NCBI RefSeq assembly: GCF_004123905.1
Contig: NZ_MZXW01000013.1
Coordinates: 248,001-312,000, forward strand
Reading direction: 5' to 3'
From: Bradyrhizobium betae
GTDB lineage: Bacteria > Pseudomonadota > Alphaproteobacteria > Rhizobiales > Xanthobacteraceae
DNA length: 64,000 nucleotides
In this document: positions 31,745 to 44,139 of the stretch, piece after piece
Numbering within the stretch: position 1 is the first letter of the stretch
Layout: each line of letters starts with the position of its first letter
Notes under the pieces: model-generated
Seen by the model: only the letters and a program-made list of their open reading frames with translations
Databases searched by the model: none
Told to the model about the DNA's origin: nothing
Position numbers and translations under genes: made by a program

Positions 31745-32893
31745 ATGCCAGTGCGCGACGACCAAGATTCCCTGAAAAAGACGCCCCTCCACGGGCTGCA
31801 TGTGTCGCTCGGCGGCAAGATGGTGCCGTTCGCGGGCTATGACATGCCCGTGCAATATCCAGCCGGCGTGCTGAAGGAGCACCTTCAGACCCGCAGCGCC
31901 GCCGGCCTGTTCGACGTCTCCCATATGGGCCAGCTCGCGCTTCGGCCGAAGTCGGGCAAGGTTGAGGACGCCGCCCGCGCGCTGGAACGGCTGGTGCCGC
32001 AGGATATCGTGGCGATTGCACCGGGCCGGCAGCGCTACGCCCAGTTCACCAATGAAGATGGCGGGATTCTCGACGATCTCATGGTCGCCAATTTCGGCGA
32101 TCATTTGTTCCTGGTTGTCAACGCCGCCTGCAAGGACGAGGACGAGGCGCATCTGCGCGCGAATCTCTCCGACGACTGCGTCATCGAGCAGCTCTCCGAC
32201 CGCGCGCTGATCGCGCTGCAGGGCCCGAAAGCGGAATCGGCGCTGGCGAAATTATGTGCAGAGGCGCCGTCCATGACCTTCATGGATGCCGGCCCGCACA
32301 AAGTCGCCGGCCTCGCCTGCTTCGTCTCGCGCTCGGGCTACACCGGCGAGGACGGCTTTGAAATTTCGGTCCCCGCCGCCGATGCCGAGCGGCTTGCAAA
32401 AGCGCTGCTGGAAAACCCCAACGTGATGCCGATCGGCTTAGGGGCCCGCGACAGCCTGCGGCTGGAAGCCGGGCTCTGCCTCTACGGCCACGACATCGAC
32501 ACCGCGACCACGCCGGTCGAAGCCGCGCTGGAATGGTCGGTGCAGAAGAGCCGCCGCAGCGGTGGCGCCCGCGCCGGCGGCTTTCCCGGCGCCGAGAAGA
32601 TTCTCGCACATTTCGATCACGGCGCGAGCCGCCGCCGCGTCGGCCTGCTCGCCCAGGGCCGCGCCCCGGTGCGCGAGGGCGCGCTGCTGTTTGCGGACGC
32701 GGCCGCGGGCGAGCCGATCGGCAAGGTCACCTCGGGCGGTTTCGGCCCGAGCCTGAATGCGCCGGTGGCGATGGGCTATGTGCCGACGGCCCTGAGCGCG
32801 CTCGATACGAAAATCTTCGCCGAGGTGCGCGGGCAACGTCTGCCGCTCACCATCGCCGCCATGCCCTTCGTGAAAAACACCTACAAACGCTGA
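31745..32893 (+). CDS. gcvT: Glycine cleavage system T protein (aminomethyltransferase)
   Basis: 382 residues. It transfers the aminomethyl carbon from lipoyl-H protein to tetrahydrofolate. [20 protein letters not shown] at the N-terminus, FDVSHMGQL and [20 protein letters not shown] are the folate-binding and active-site segments. First gene of gcvT-gcvH-gcvP, downstream of the riboswitch. Confidence 0.96.
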   Translation: MPVRDDQDSLKKTPLHGLHVSLGGKMVPFAGYDMPVQYPAGVLKEHLQTRSAAGLFDVSHMGQLALRPKSGKVEDAARALERLVPQDIVAIAPGRQRYAQFTNEDGGILDDLMVANFGDHLFLVVNAACKDEDEAHLRANLSDDCVIEQLSDRALIALQGPKAESALAKLCAEAPSMTFMDAGPHKVAGLACFVSRSGYTGEDGFEISVPAADAERLAKALLENPNVMPIGLGARDSLRLEAGLCLYGHDIDTATTPVEAALEWSVQKSRRSGGARAGGFPGAEKILAHFDHGASRRRVGLLAQGRAPVREGALLFADAAAGEPIGKVTSGGFGPSLNAPVAMGYVPTALSALDTKIFAEVRGQRLPLTIAAMPFVKNTYKR

Positions 32894-32903
32894 GGACAAG
32901 ACA

Positions 32904-33272
32904 ATGACCACGACGCTGTACACCTCCGACCATGAATGGCTCGCGATCGACGGCGATGTCGCTACCGTCGGCATCACCGACTACGCGCAGTCCCAGCTCG
33001 GCGATGTCGTGTTCGTCGAGCTTCCCAAGATCGGCCGCACGCTGAAGAAGGCCGAGGCCGCCGCCGTCGTGGAATCGGTGAAGGCCGCCTCCGACGTCTA
33101 CGCGCCCGTGACCGGCGAGGTGCTCGAGACCAATGCCGAGCTCGCCAGCGAGCCCGCGCTGGTGAACTCGGACGCGCAAGGCAAGGCGTGGTTCTTCAAG
33201 ATCAAGATCGCCGACAAGAGCGAGCTCGGCGGCCTCATGGATGAAGCCGCCTACAAGGCCCACACGGCGTGA
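32904..33272 (+). CDS. gcvH: Glycine cleavage system H protein (lipoyl carrier)
   Basis: 122 residues. The lipoylated lysine is Lys60 in [30 protein letters not shown] is the usual N-terminal half. It starts ten bases after gcvT and belongs to the same transcript. Confidence 0.96.
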   Translation: MTTTLYTSDHEWLAIDGDVATVGITDYAQSQLGDVVFVELPKIGRTLKKAEAAAVVESVKAASDVYAPVTGEVLETNAELASEPALVNSDAQGKAWFFKIKIADKSELGGLMDEAAYKAHTA

Positions 33273-33301
33273 GATGAAGCAAGCAGCCGCTCCATATTCG
33301 G

Positions 33302-33403
33302 TGTCATCGTCCGCGAAAGCGGGCGATCCAGTACGCCGCGGCTTCTCGGTTAAAGCACTGCCGCCTGCGTTTACTGGATGCCCCGCCTTCGCGGGGCATG
33401 ACA
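33302..33403. repeat. Palindromic repeat between gcvH and gcvP
   Basis: Ends TGTCAT and ATGACA, with inner hairpins (CCGCGAAAGCGGG and CCCCGCCTTCGCGGGG) and GATCCAGTA/TACTGGAT. This is a dispersed palindrome type I associate with Bradyrhizobium genomes. It may set the relative expression of gcvP or protect gcvTH mRNA. Confidence 0.75.
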
Positions 33404-33425
33404 GCAACTTCTAAAGCGAGGACCC

Positions 33426-36293
<2,868 letters not shown>

Positions 36294-36310
36294 GACACAA
36301 CGGAGGTTTC

Positions 36311-36401
36311 GTAGGGTGGGTTAGCCGAAGGTGTAACCTACCACTTCAGCTTCCGCAGAGACGAACCAGGGTGGATTACGCCTTCGGCTAATCCACCCTA
36401 C
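36311..36401. repeat. GTAGGGTGGG-type double palindrome, copy D (variant)
   Basis: The ends GTAGGGTGGGTTAGCCGAAGG and CCTTCGGCTAATCCACCCTAC pair. This is a diverged member of the same family as copies A-C (same outer GTAGGGTGGG, different interior). It lies between convergent gcvP and the unknown-family gene. Confidence 0.8.
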
Positions 36402-36409
36402 GGTCCTGC

Positions 36410-37384
36410 TTAAGGCGCAACCAACGAGCGCGTCTCGCGATCCCACCGCCAGAGTCGCTCATTGGTGAGCTCAGTACCGCCCCACCAACGATTGATCGGA
36501 TTATGGCGCCACATGTCGTCTTCGCGGGCCAAAAGCGAACGACCGAGTTCAGTCAGCGTGACCTTCCACTCGCTCCTGCCGAAGTAGCGATCCTCATTGT
36601 CGAACAACGGATCGCCCAACAGCACCGGCGGCGACGAATATTCCGCCAGTTCGAGCAAGGCATCTCTCGCGTCGTTTTCGTCGAACACATCGCGAAGCCA
36701 GCTCGCCTCGCAGACGCGCCTCGGGTCGGTGTGCCCGTCGTTCACAAAATCCAGCAGATCCATTTCGCTGGCACCGAGTCCTGTCACGCTGTCCGGAAGC
36801 TCTTCGAGCACCGCAATCAGCGCCGATCGAAGTCTCGGCAGGATCGCCAGATCCGTCATCAGCAGATCGAAACAGGATTCCGGTGTTTCAGCCCGGTAGG
36901 CTCGCCAGGCGCGGCTTGCGGCCACCACATGGTCGTCGATCACCTTGAAGGTCGGCAGCTTCCATTTTGCGACAGACTCCGGGGCATAGTTGGCAACCTT
37001 GTCGTCCGTATGCACCAGGCTCAGTTTCGTCGTGATCTCCTTGTAGGGGCGAAGCAGGTCGAGCAGCCACACCAGCACGAGTTGATCATTGGGCAGCGGG
37101 TCGACCCATATTTCGATCGAGTCGAACTTCGCACACAGTTCGAACAAACCGATATCGCGCGTGCCAAAACCGTTCAGCGAAGCGGGACAGACGTCGTCGA
37201 GCCAGTGATCGCCCGGATTGCAGTGCTTTGCTGATCGGCGCTCCAGCCCCATCAAAGGCCGCTCCTCGGAAGGCAATTTCCTCCAGACGAAGCGTGGATA
37301 GAGTCCGAGCACGACATTCGCGAGGCGCGTCTGGCGAAGCGTGCTCTCCGCCCGATCGTTCGTTGCCAAAATTAAATGGGACAC
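36410..37384 (-). CDS. Unknown family protein, paralogue 1 of a tandem triplet
   Basis: 324 residues. The N-terminus (MSHLILATNDRAESTLRQTRLANVV) and a central IEIWVDPLPNDQLVLVWLLDLL loosely recall DUF1835 proteins, but I am not sure of the family. The C-terminus carries NPINRWWGGTELTNERLWRW, shared almost exactly with the next two genes. No membrane segment or signal peptide. It is last in a co-directional run of three paralogues, with 29 bases to the preceding one. Function unknown. Confidence 0.7.
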   Translation of the reverse strand: MSHLILATNDRAESTLRQTRLANVVLGLYPRFVWRKLPSEERPLMGLERRSAKHCNPGDHWLDDVCPASLNGFGTRDIGLFELCAKFDSIEIWVDPLPNDQLVLVWLLDLLRPYKEITTKLSLVHTDDKVANYAPESVAKWKLPTFKVIDDHVVAASRAWRAYRAETPESCFDLLMTDLAILPRLRSALIAVLEELPDSVTGLGASEMDLLDFVNDGHTDPRRVCEASWLRDVFDENDARDALLELAEYSSPPVLLGDPLFDNEDRYFGRSEWKVTLTELGRSLLAREDDMWRHNPINRWWGGTELTNERLWRWDRETRSLVAP

Positions 37385-37413
37385 GATTGCCTCTCAAAAT
37401 TGATACGCAATAA

Positions 37414-38407
37414 TCATTCGGGCGCGACAAGGGCGCGGGTCTCGCCGTCCCACCGCCAGAGCCGCTCATTGGTCAGGTGAGTACCGCCCCACCAGCGATC
37501 AATCCGGTTGTGCCGGCGAAAATTCTGGTCGCCTTCCAGCACCGCCTTGCCGAACTCGGTCAGCGACAATTGCGATCGCTTGTACCGATCGAAACGGACG
37601 GGATCGTTGTGCATCTCCAGGGAAAACGGGCCTTCATCCAGTCCGGCGACCGCTGGCCTGTCGCACCGGGCGAGCCCATCAAGCAATGCGCCAACTTCCC
37701 AATATCCGTAGACATGCAGCTCCTCGTGCTTCTGACGTCCCGGAAAGACATCGAAAGGCTGCAGGCCGCCTCGCGCGATCAGCTGGAGCATCCGCAGCTC
37801 CGTAGCGCCAAGGCCCGAAGCCGGGCGCGGTAGCTCTTTGAGAAGAGCCGTCACGTGATGTGCAAGTTGCGGTAGCCAGCTCAAATCCGTCTTGAAGAGA
37901 TCGCGCCAGCTTTCCGGGGTTGGCACAATAGGCCCGCCATGCACGGCTGGCCGATTTGAGTTGGCGAGGTGTGATCTCGACAACCGGCGGGTAGGATTCC
38001 TCTCGCGGTGGGTCGACGTCCCTGACGCCCAAGGACAGAGAGCGGACAACAAAGTCGGGATTCGCATCGTGTCGGCGGCGCCAATGATCGAGCAGCCAGA
38101 GCAGGATCAATTGCGCATTCGGCTCCGGCCCTCGCCAAAACTCGACAGTGTCGTATTCCTCAAGCAGTTCAACGAATCCTCGATTCCCCGCACCCGATTC
38201 CTCGAGACGCCGGGACGGCGTATCGTCGAGCCAATGAAGCCCTCGAGGCTGCGTCGTGCGCGACGCAAAGAACGCGTCGAGCTCAGCATCGGACGGCAAT
38301 CGTCCCCACACGAGCCGGCGCTCGATCGCGATCACGAGGTCGGCGAGTCTCGCCTGTTGGATAGCGCCGGCGATGGAGGAGTCTGTCGTGACAATGAGCC
38401 GCGTCAT
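37414..38407 (-). pseudogene. Unknown family protein, paralogue 2, frameshifted
   Basis: The N-terminal two-thirds (MTRLIVTTDSSIAGAI... to AWRAYCAN) is in one frame from 38407, and the rest (PTPESWRDLFKTDLS... to RWWGGTHLTNERLWRWDGET) in another. Both align end to end with paralogues 1 and 3. The break is at about 37922-37924, in a C-rich stretch where the paralogues have Ala-Pro-Thr-Pro; loss of two Cs would explain it. Either a recent pseudogene or a sequencing error; both halves remain otherwise open and well preserved. Confidence 0.75.
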
Positions 38408-38417
38408 GCTCGGAGCC

Positions 38418-39398
38418 TCAAGGTTTCGTCAGCACGGAACTGTAGCGCCACAGTCGATCGTTGGTCAGATGCGTGCCGCCCCACCAGCGGTCGATCGGAT
38501 TGTAGCCACTGAAGTCTTCCCGATGGGCCAGGACGGCCTTGCCAAACTCGGTCAGCGACAACCGGCTGCGGAGATAAACCCTGTGCCGGGCTCCGAGATC
38601 GTCGATGTCGATGGTGCGCAATTCGTCGCCCAGCCCGGCCACAGCTGGCTTGGGGCCGAGCGCAAGGCCTTCGAGCAAATATCCCAGTTCGGACTCGCCG
38701 AACACATCCGTCCGCCGCAGCGAGCGGAGATGGAACAACGCATTCGTGTTCGCATACCAGTCGAGCATCTCCAGAAATCGCATCTCGGTCGCACCGAGTC
38801 CTGTCAATGGAGACGGAAGTTCTGCCAGAAGCTCGAGCAACGCCGGCCGCAGCATCAGCAAGGCACTCAGATCCCGGTGAAGCAGATCGATGCAGGCCTC
38901 CGGGGTCGGGGCGCGGTAGGCCGACCACGCCAATTTGGCAATCTCGAACTCCTCCGCACCGACGGCCGCGACGGGAATATGAGGCTCGGCCTTAGCGAAA
39001 TCATAATCGGGACTGAACATCAGGTCGGAGTCCAGCACCCGCAGCCCGAGTTTCTGCCCCAGCGCAGGACAACTGCTGAGGTGATCGAGCAACCAGACGA
39101 GTTGCAGTTGGTCTCGGGGAGTCGCTGCGAACCAGAGTTCGATCTCGTCATAGGGCTCGCAAAATTCGGCCAGCGACAATTTGCGGCCCTTGGCACCCCG
39201 TGGCCAGCGGACCCAATCCGACCAGTGATCGGCCGGGCCCAGATCCGTGGTGTAGGCAGCGAAATAAGCTGAGAGCTTTTCCGCCCGCGGGAGGGGCCCC
39301 CACTCGAATCTAAAATGGAACGGTATAACGATCTCGGCCAACCCCGATCGAGTTAGCTCACTCCCGCCGCCCCAGCCTGTCAGGATCAGACGCTTCAT
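38418..39398 (-). CDS. Unknown family protein, paralogue 3 of the tandem triplet
   Basis: 326 residues (MKRLILTGWGGGSELTRSGLAE...). Shared with its neighbours: YDEIELWFAATPRDQLQLVWLLDHL, LPSPLTGLGATEMRFLEML, the LTEFGKAVL block and NPIDRWWGGTHLTNDRLWRY. First gene of the triplet and ten bases before paralogue 2, so the three form an operon. The conserved RWWGG-x-LT tail may be the functional centre. Function unknown. Confidence 0.7.
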   Translation of the reverse strand: MKRLILTGWGGGSELTRSGLAEIVIPFHFRFEWGPLPRAEKLSAYFAAYTTDLGPADHWSDWVRWPRGAKGRKLSLAEFCEPYDEIELWFAATPRDQLQLVWLLDHLSSCPALGQKLGLRVLDSDLMFSPDYDFAKAEPHIPVAAVGAEEFEIAKLAWSAYRAPTPEACIDLLHRDLSALLMLRPALLELLAELPSPLTGLGATEMRFLEMLDWYANTNALFHLRSLRRTDVFGESELGYLLEGLALGPKPAVAGLGDELRTIDIDDLGARHRVYLRSRLSLTEFGKAVLAHREDFSGYNPIDRWWGGTHLTNDRLWRYSSVLTKP

Positions 39399-39502
39399 CG
39401 CACCACCCGACTACTCCAACGCAAAACGAAACGGGCACCGAAGACGTCGGCAACTCAACGTCCTCAGCGCCCGCTCCTCGCGAAAATTGATTCGGCTAAG
39501 TC

Positions 39503-40591
<1,089 letters not shown>

Positions 40592-40684
40592 TGGGTCGTG
40601 CTCCTTATGGCGAGGATTCGCTAGGGGGACAAACGATTGGCGCGGCGGGTCGTCGATAAAAGTACCGTACTCTATTTGTTCTAG

Positions 40685-40699
40685 GTTCGCAATATGTTC
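40685..40699 (+). promoter_or_regulatory. LexA (SOS) box of recA
   Basis: GTTC-GCAATAT-GTTC, an exact GTTC-N7-GTTC, the alphaproteobacterial LexA site, about 95 bases upstream of the recA start. It should repress recA until DNA damage. Confidence 0.85.
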
Positions 40700-40712
40700 T
40701 TTTGGATTTGGG

Positions 40713-41292
40713 GGTACTGTCCGCATTTAACCCCCGGTGTCCTAAGCTGAATTCGGGAGCGTCCTAATTTGTTCTAGGACGGCCACAACCTGTTCATGCG
40801 CGGTTTGGATTAACCCGTTATGGGTGTAGCAAATAAGTGTCGGGGCGTTCCGCTAGAAGAACGCCGATTGCAAGAAGCAAAAGCGCGTTGAGCGCCATGA
40901 GATCAACCACAAGGGCGATCAGTACACGTTCATTGCTTGGGAGAATGCAATCCGCGATGCCTTCAATGGGCAGGGTTCGAGTGCAGCCCCGGTTCGGACC
41001 GCCAGGTGCCCCTCCGCCGCGGTATATTCTGATTATCAGAAGTTTGCGGCGGATGTGAGACGGTGTCCTAATCCCCCTCTGCGGGTGCGGTGACGGGCGA
41101 CCTATCTCTGAACGCATTCCCAGCCAGTAAGCGTCAGGCGCGCAGTGCCATTGAAACAATTTGGCGTCGTCAACAAGACGAAAGCCACACCCCCTACGAT
41201 GCAAATCAAAATGGTCCAGCCGATCTGCTTCAAGGGAAGAATTCTCCAGTGTCCTAATCTGAATCTCTGCGTGTCCTAATTAGGACAGTACC
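40713..41292. repeat. Non-coding stretch with repeated GTGTCCTAA motifs and terminal inverted repeat
   Basis: Bounded by GGTACTGTCC (40713-40722) and its exact inverse GGACAGTACC (41283-41292). Inside are GTGTCCTAA or GCGTCCTAA at 40737, 40759, 41063, 41249 and 41271; the last is part of a perfect 14-bp palindrome GTCCTAATTAGGAC (41273-41286). Further relatives are at 41333 (GTGGCCTAA) and 41738. A hairpin GGCGTTC-N8-GAACGCC lies near 40843. No convincing gene; possibly remains of a mobile element or MITE-like sequences. Confidence 0.55.
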
Positions 41293-41512
41293 GATTTGGG
41301 AGTTGGCCTGTTTGAACCCCTCGTGGCCTAAGTTGAATTTCGCAGTGGCCCGTTTTGGATTTTGGGTCCGAAACGCAGCGCGATAAGTAGGAACTATCGC
41401 CTTGGCGGGACGTCTGTTTAGAGCCCCCAGCCAGACAGGTAGCCCCCCGACTGCTGGAGGAAAACCCGTATCCGGGTTGGCGGCCCCCCTTTGGGGCCGT
41501 TTAAATTGGAGC

Positions 41513-41536
41513 AAAAGGCCGCCTCAGCTGGCGGCC
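41513..41536 (-). terminator. Terminator containing the stop codon of the zinc-ribbon gene in its loop
   Basis: On the minus strand GGCCGCC-AGCTGA-GGCGGCC is followed by TTTTGC. The TGA in the loop is the stop codon of the small gene 41524-41679, so translation ends inside the hairpin. Confidence 0.8.
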
Positions 41537-41679
41537 TCTTTCACTTTCCCCGATCCACCGCATTTCGGGCAGGGGCGAAAGTCATTCTTTTCGCCCAGGC
41601 GAACCGGCGTCATGCTTCTCACCTGGCCCGTCGCGTCACACTCGGGGCAGTCGCGTTCTGCTTCCACTTGGTCGGTCAT
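41524..41679 (-). CDS. Small double zinc-knuckle protein (DnaJ zinc-finger-like)
   Basis: 51 residues (MTDQVEAERDCPECDATGQV...CPKCGGSGKVKEAAS). Two CPxCxxxG repeats like the DnaJ central domain would bind one zinc ion. Function unknown; perhaps a protein- or RNA-binding module. The start at 41679 was chosen because residues upstream in the frame are not motif-bearing. Monocistronic, with its own terminator overlapping the stop codon. Confidence 0.7.
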   Translation of the reverse strand: MTDQVEAERDCPECDATGQVRSMTPVRLGEKNDFRPCPKCGGSGKVKEAAS

Positions 41680-41935
41680 GCGTACCTCTGCGGCGGATTG
41701 GCGGACGAAGCCAAACGGCCTCAATCTACTTCTGCGGGTGTCCTAATTAGGGCATCACCCGGAGTTGGGCTGCCTCCTGCTCCGATTTGAAGAATGGCGT
41801 CCTGTTTCCGGGTCCTGGAAAGGCGCCGTGTCCATGCTCTCCGATTCCGGGCTTGCATTTTAATGCTACCATTTATAACGCTCGTATTCGTAGCGCTACA
41901 AAGATCAACCATTTTGAACAACGTCTGGAGGAGAC

Positions 41936-42112
41936 ATGAAGTCGGCTCTCAAATTCGCTCTGGCCCTCGCCATCTTCGCCGGCTCGCTGGCGCAGGCATC
42001 GGCGGCTCCGATCACGGAGTGTGCTCCGAAGCTCAAGATCACCAAGCGGTGGCAGCTGCACGATGGCTGCCATAGCCGGTACGCGCAGATGCGCGGCAGG
42101 CCCTGCCACTAA
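41936..42112 (+). CDS. Small secreted Cys-containing peptide
   Basis: 58 codons with an excellent ribosome site (GGAGGAGAC before the ATG). The product has a cleavable signal peptide (MKSALKFALALAIFAGSLAQ... ASA) and a mature part of about 34 residues, rich in Arg, Lys and His, with three Cys (TEC, DGC, RPC). Followed by a hairpin at 42131. Function unknown. Confidence 0.75.
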   Translation: MKSALKFALALAIFAGSLAQASAAPITECAPKLKITKRWQLHDGCHSRYAQMRGRPCH

Positions 42113-42130
42113 GGCATGGTCCGGAGACAT

Positions 42131-42163
42131 CGAGAGGCCCGCCTCGATGGGCGGCCTCTTTCA
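42131..42163 (+). terminator. Terminator after the small secreted-peptide gene
   Basis: Arms GAGAGGCCCGCC and GGGCGGCCTCTTT with a two-base internal mismatch, ending in TTTCAC, 20 bases after the stop. The right arm GGCGGCCTCTTTCAC is repeated at 41530-41544. Confidence 0.65.
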
Positions 42164-42219
42164 CATCGCGCGTTCTCGCGGGAAGCTGTGAACGTCTGGA
42201 TCGGGTCAAGCGCGCTTTA

Positions 42220-42399
42220 TCAGCCGGCGGAGGACGGGATCTTCGCGTCACCCAGGATCAGCAATGCCAGTGGCGCCAGGGGGCCGACGGCCACGGCGGC
42301 CCAGAGCCATGCCTTCGACGACCTGTTACGCTCACGGGCCATCGCGCCGGCGAGCGGGATCGATCCGGTCGTGATGATGACGAATAGCCAATAGCCCAT
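42220..42399 (-). CDS. Small inner-membrane protein (two TM segments)
   Basis: 59 residues (MGYWLFVIITTGSIPLAGAM...WLWAAVAVGPLAPLALLILGD). Two hydrophobic helices joined by a basic Arg/Lys loop (RERNRSSK). GGAGATGAG lies upstream of the ATG at 42399. No known function. Confidence 0.65.
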   Translation of the reverse strand: MGYWLFVIITTGSIPLAGAMARERNRSSKAWLWAAVAVGPLAPLALLILGDAKIPSSAG

Positions 42400-42632
42400 G
42401 GCTCATCTCCGATGCGGCACGGAACGATAGCATGGCAGCAGGCGCGCTCCCTGCCCTCCGCAAAAAGTGAGGCCGTCTGGTCAGCCGCCGCATTCGCGTT
42501 GTGTGCACAAATGGACAGACCGGATCCATCCGTCGGGCGCCTAATGGGCCATCATCGCACGGACCGCGGCTGCTATCGGTGATGAGAACGCCGGTCGCGC
42601 TCCCGCTGTCCCCGGATGGAAAGGAGTGCGCC

Positions 42633-42833
42633 ATGCTCAAACGGCGGCGTTTCAAGCAACAGCTGACCCTTCAGGATCGACTTTCGGCATGGGTGAAGCA
42701 GGTCCAGGAGCAGGCTTCAAAACTTGCCCCCGGTCCCGAGCGGGACGCCCTGCTCAAGAAGGTCCGCCAGGCCGACGTGGCCAGTCATCTGCACGACTGG
42801 GCCAAGTCTCCCGGGCTTCAACCGCCGAAATAA
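42633..42833 (+). CDS. Small basic hypothetical protein
   Basis: 66 residues (MLKRRRFKQQLTLQDRLSAWVKQVQEQASKL...), basic and helical, with a central heptad-like segment (WVKQVQEQASKLAPGPERDALLKKVRQAD). Preceded by AAGGAG. Function unknown. Confidence 0.65.
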   Translation: MLKRRRFKQQLTLQDRLSAWVKQVQEQASKLAPGPERDALLKKVRQADVASHLHDWAKSPGLQPPK

Positions 42834-42972
42834 TCGCGGCCCGAACGGTGTGCTTGTTGCGTGAAGCTGACCTGCATCAAGGACGTGCGGCGAGGATGCC
42901 GTCATAATTCCGCAATCCCGCGGCATTGAACTTTCCGCGGCCTGCGGACTTTTATCGGGTTCGAGCGCAACA

Positions 42973-43155
42973 ATGGGGATCTCGGCCATGACGGAAAACG
43001 CGCAGCATGATGCCATCAGGCGCAATCATCTGCTCGAAGCGGCGCATGAGGAGATGATCAAGTTCGAGCGGAAGGAGAACGAATTCCGCAAGAAGGATCG
43101 TCAGGAGCGTGCCGCCGAGCTCCATTTGCCGCTGGACGCGATCAAGGTTCATTAG
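42973..43155 (+). CDS. Small charged helical hypothetical protein
   Basis: 60 residues, mostly one long charged helix (HEEMIKFERKENEFRKKDRQERAAEL). The start is uncertain: ATG at 42973 or 42988 (MTENAQHDA). No recognised family. Confidence 0.5.
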   Translation: MGISAMTENAQHDAIRRNHLLEAAHEEMIKFERKENEFRKKDRQERAAELHLPLDAIKVH

Positions 43156-43365
43156 ATCGGGATCGGCTTCGGGCGGATCGAGGGCTACGGCGGTACGGCG
43201 GACGGCTCCTGTGCCGTCGTTACGCGGCATCAAGGTATCCAGATACTACTTATAGGCCGTTGATCCCGCAGCGAAATCGCGCAGCGGCCTACTATGCATG
43301 GGGTTGTTTTCCCGTTTTTGGCAGGCGCGCCGGCGTTTTCCTGGCGCCCCCCTCGGGGTGCCGCC

Positions 43366-43455
43366 CTACAGCAGCGCCAGTAGCGCTATCCCTATCACCA
43401 ACACCACAAAGCCAGCCGCCGTCGCGGCGGCGAATGACCGCTCGACCTTATCCAT
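43366..43455 (-). CDS. Tiny single-TM protein (29 residues)
   Basis: Minus-strand ATG at 43455 reads MDKVERSFAAATAAGFVVLV followed by seven more hydrophobic residues and a stop. A charged N-terminus plus one transmembrane helix is typical of regulatory small membrane proteins. No strong Shine-Dalgarno, only GGGGTGG. Moderate support from its composition alone. Confidence 0.5.
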   Translation of the reverse strand: MDKVERSFAAATAAGFVVLVIGIALLALL

Positions 43456-43639
43456 GATGCCACCCCGCTGTCGGCGCGCCACGTTTCCCCCATGGCAGCA
43501 CCTGACGGCATGGAATCTCGCCGAGCGGTGTGGCTCCAGTTGTGCGATCGGATGGCCAAATTGGGACGTGTGCGGGGCCAGTCTGCGGCCTCGCGGGCTT
43601 GAGCTTTCGGCGCGGCCGTCAGGCGCCTGTCAGCCTGCT
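43456..43639. other. Non-coding stretch before the sRNA candidates
   Basis: No gene-like frame with a ribosome site was seen. It probably holds the promoters for the tiny membrane-protein gene (minus) and the first sRNA candidate (plus). Confidence 0.35.
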
Positions 43640-43727
43640 CTTCTAATGTCGCGTTGTCCGGTGGACCAACACCGGACCTCCATACCCAGCCGACGACCCC
43701 GCTCTCCCCGAGCGGGGTTTTCTGTTT
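43640..43727 (+). ncRNA. Candidate small RNA 1
   Basis: Perfect 8-bp hairpin GTCCGGTG-GACCAA-CACCGGAC (43656-43677), then a single-stranded CTCCATACCCAGCCGACGA carrying CTCC, then the intrinsic terminator CCCCGCTC-TCCCC-GAGCGGGG-TTTTCTGTTTT. No open frame ends at this terminator. The layout resembles alphaproteobacterial trans-acting sRNAs with an anti-Shine-Dalgarno. The 5' end is a guess. Confidence 0.55.
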
Positions 43728-43794
43728 TGCGGGCATCGGCGCGCGGGCTTGAATCGGATCTGCCGGCTTGTCAGGCTGTCGTAAGCTCGGCCCG

Positions 43795-43882
43795 CTAGGG
43801 TCGTCTGGCTATGGTGTTGCAGCCCAGCACCTCAGCCTCCAATAACCTTTCCCCGCTTGGCTCTCCCCAAGCGGGGTTTTTT
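43795..43882 (+). ncRNA. Candidate small RNA 2 (similar architecture)
   Basis: Hairpin GGTGTTG-CAGCC-CAGCACC (43813-43831), single-stranded TCAGCCTCCAATAACCTTT with CCTCC, and terminator CCCCGCTT...AAGCGGGG-TTTTTT (43851-43882). Same order, spacing and terminator sequence as candidate 1, 150 bases upstream. Confidence 0.55.
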
Positions 43883-43899
43883 CATGCCTGCCGGCCGCC

Positions 43900-44139
43900 T
43901 CACGAGCCCCGCTCCTCCCGCGTCAGCCGCACCGAGAAGGCGCGAATCGCGGGCGCCGCCAGCAGCACCACGGGCAGCATCGCAGCCCATGCGATCAGCC
44001 ACGACACCATCCAGTGCCGCACGAACAGCATCGCACCATCAGCGGGAAAGCTGGCGATTCCCGCCGCGATCAGCGAGGTCAGTCCGGACTGGATCACACC
44101 GAAAACGAAATGACTGTAGCGGCGGGGAATGCCGAGCAT
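43900..44139 (-). CDS. DUF2798-family membrane protein
   Basis: 79 residues with two hydrophobic helices (FVFGVIQSGLTSLIAAGIASF and HWMVSWLIAWAAMLPVVLLAAPAIRAF). The RYSHFVFG start and the W-x3-WLIAW...LLAAP pattern fit DUF2798. Function unknown. Its stop is 18 bases from the terminator of sRNA candidate 2. Confidence 0.75.
   Translation of the reverse strand: MLGIPRRYSHFVFGVIQSGLTSLIAAGIASFPADGAMLFVRHWMVSWLIAWAAMLPVVLLAAPAIRAFSVRLTREERGS

Noticed and set aside
40761..40800. Second SOS-box candidate (GTTC ... GTTC) further upstream of recA
   Set aside because: Spacing between the GTTC elements is 17 bases, not 7; only 40685-40699 fits the LexA rule.
40818..41204. 128-codon minus-strand frame upstream of recA
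   Set aside because: No Shine-Dalgarno and no motif, and it includes one of the GTGTCCTAA repeats; treated as non-coding.
43298..43798. 166-codon plus-strand frame through the sRNA region
   Set aside because: It crosses the first terminator hairpin and the tiny membrane-protein gene, and shows no family motif.
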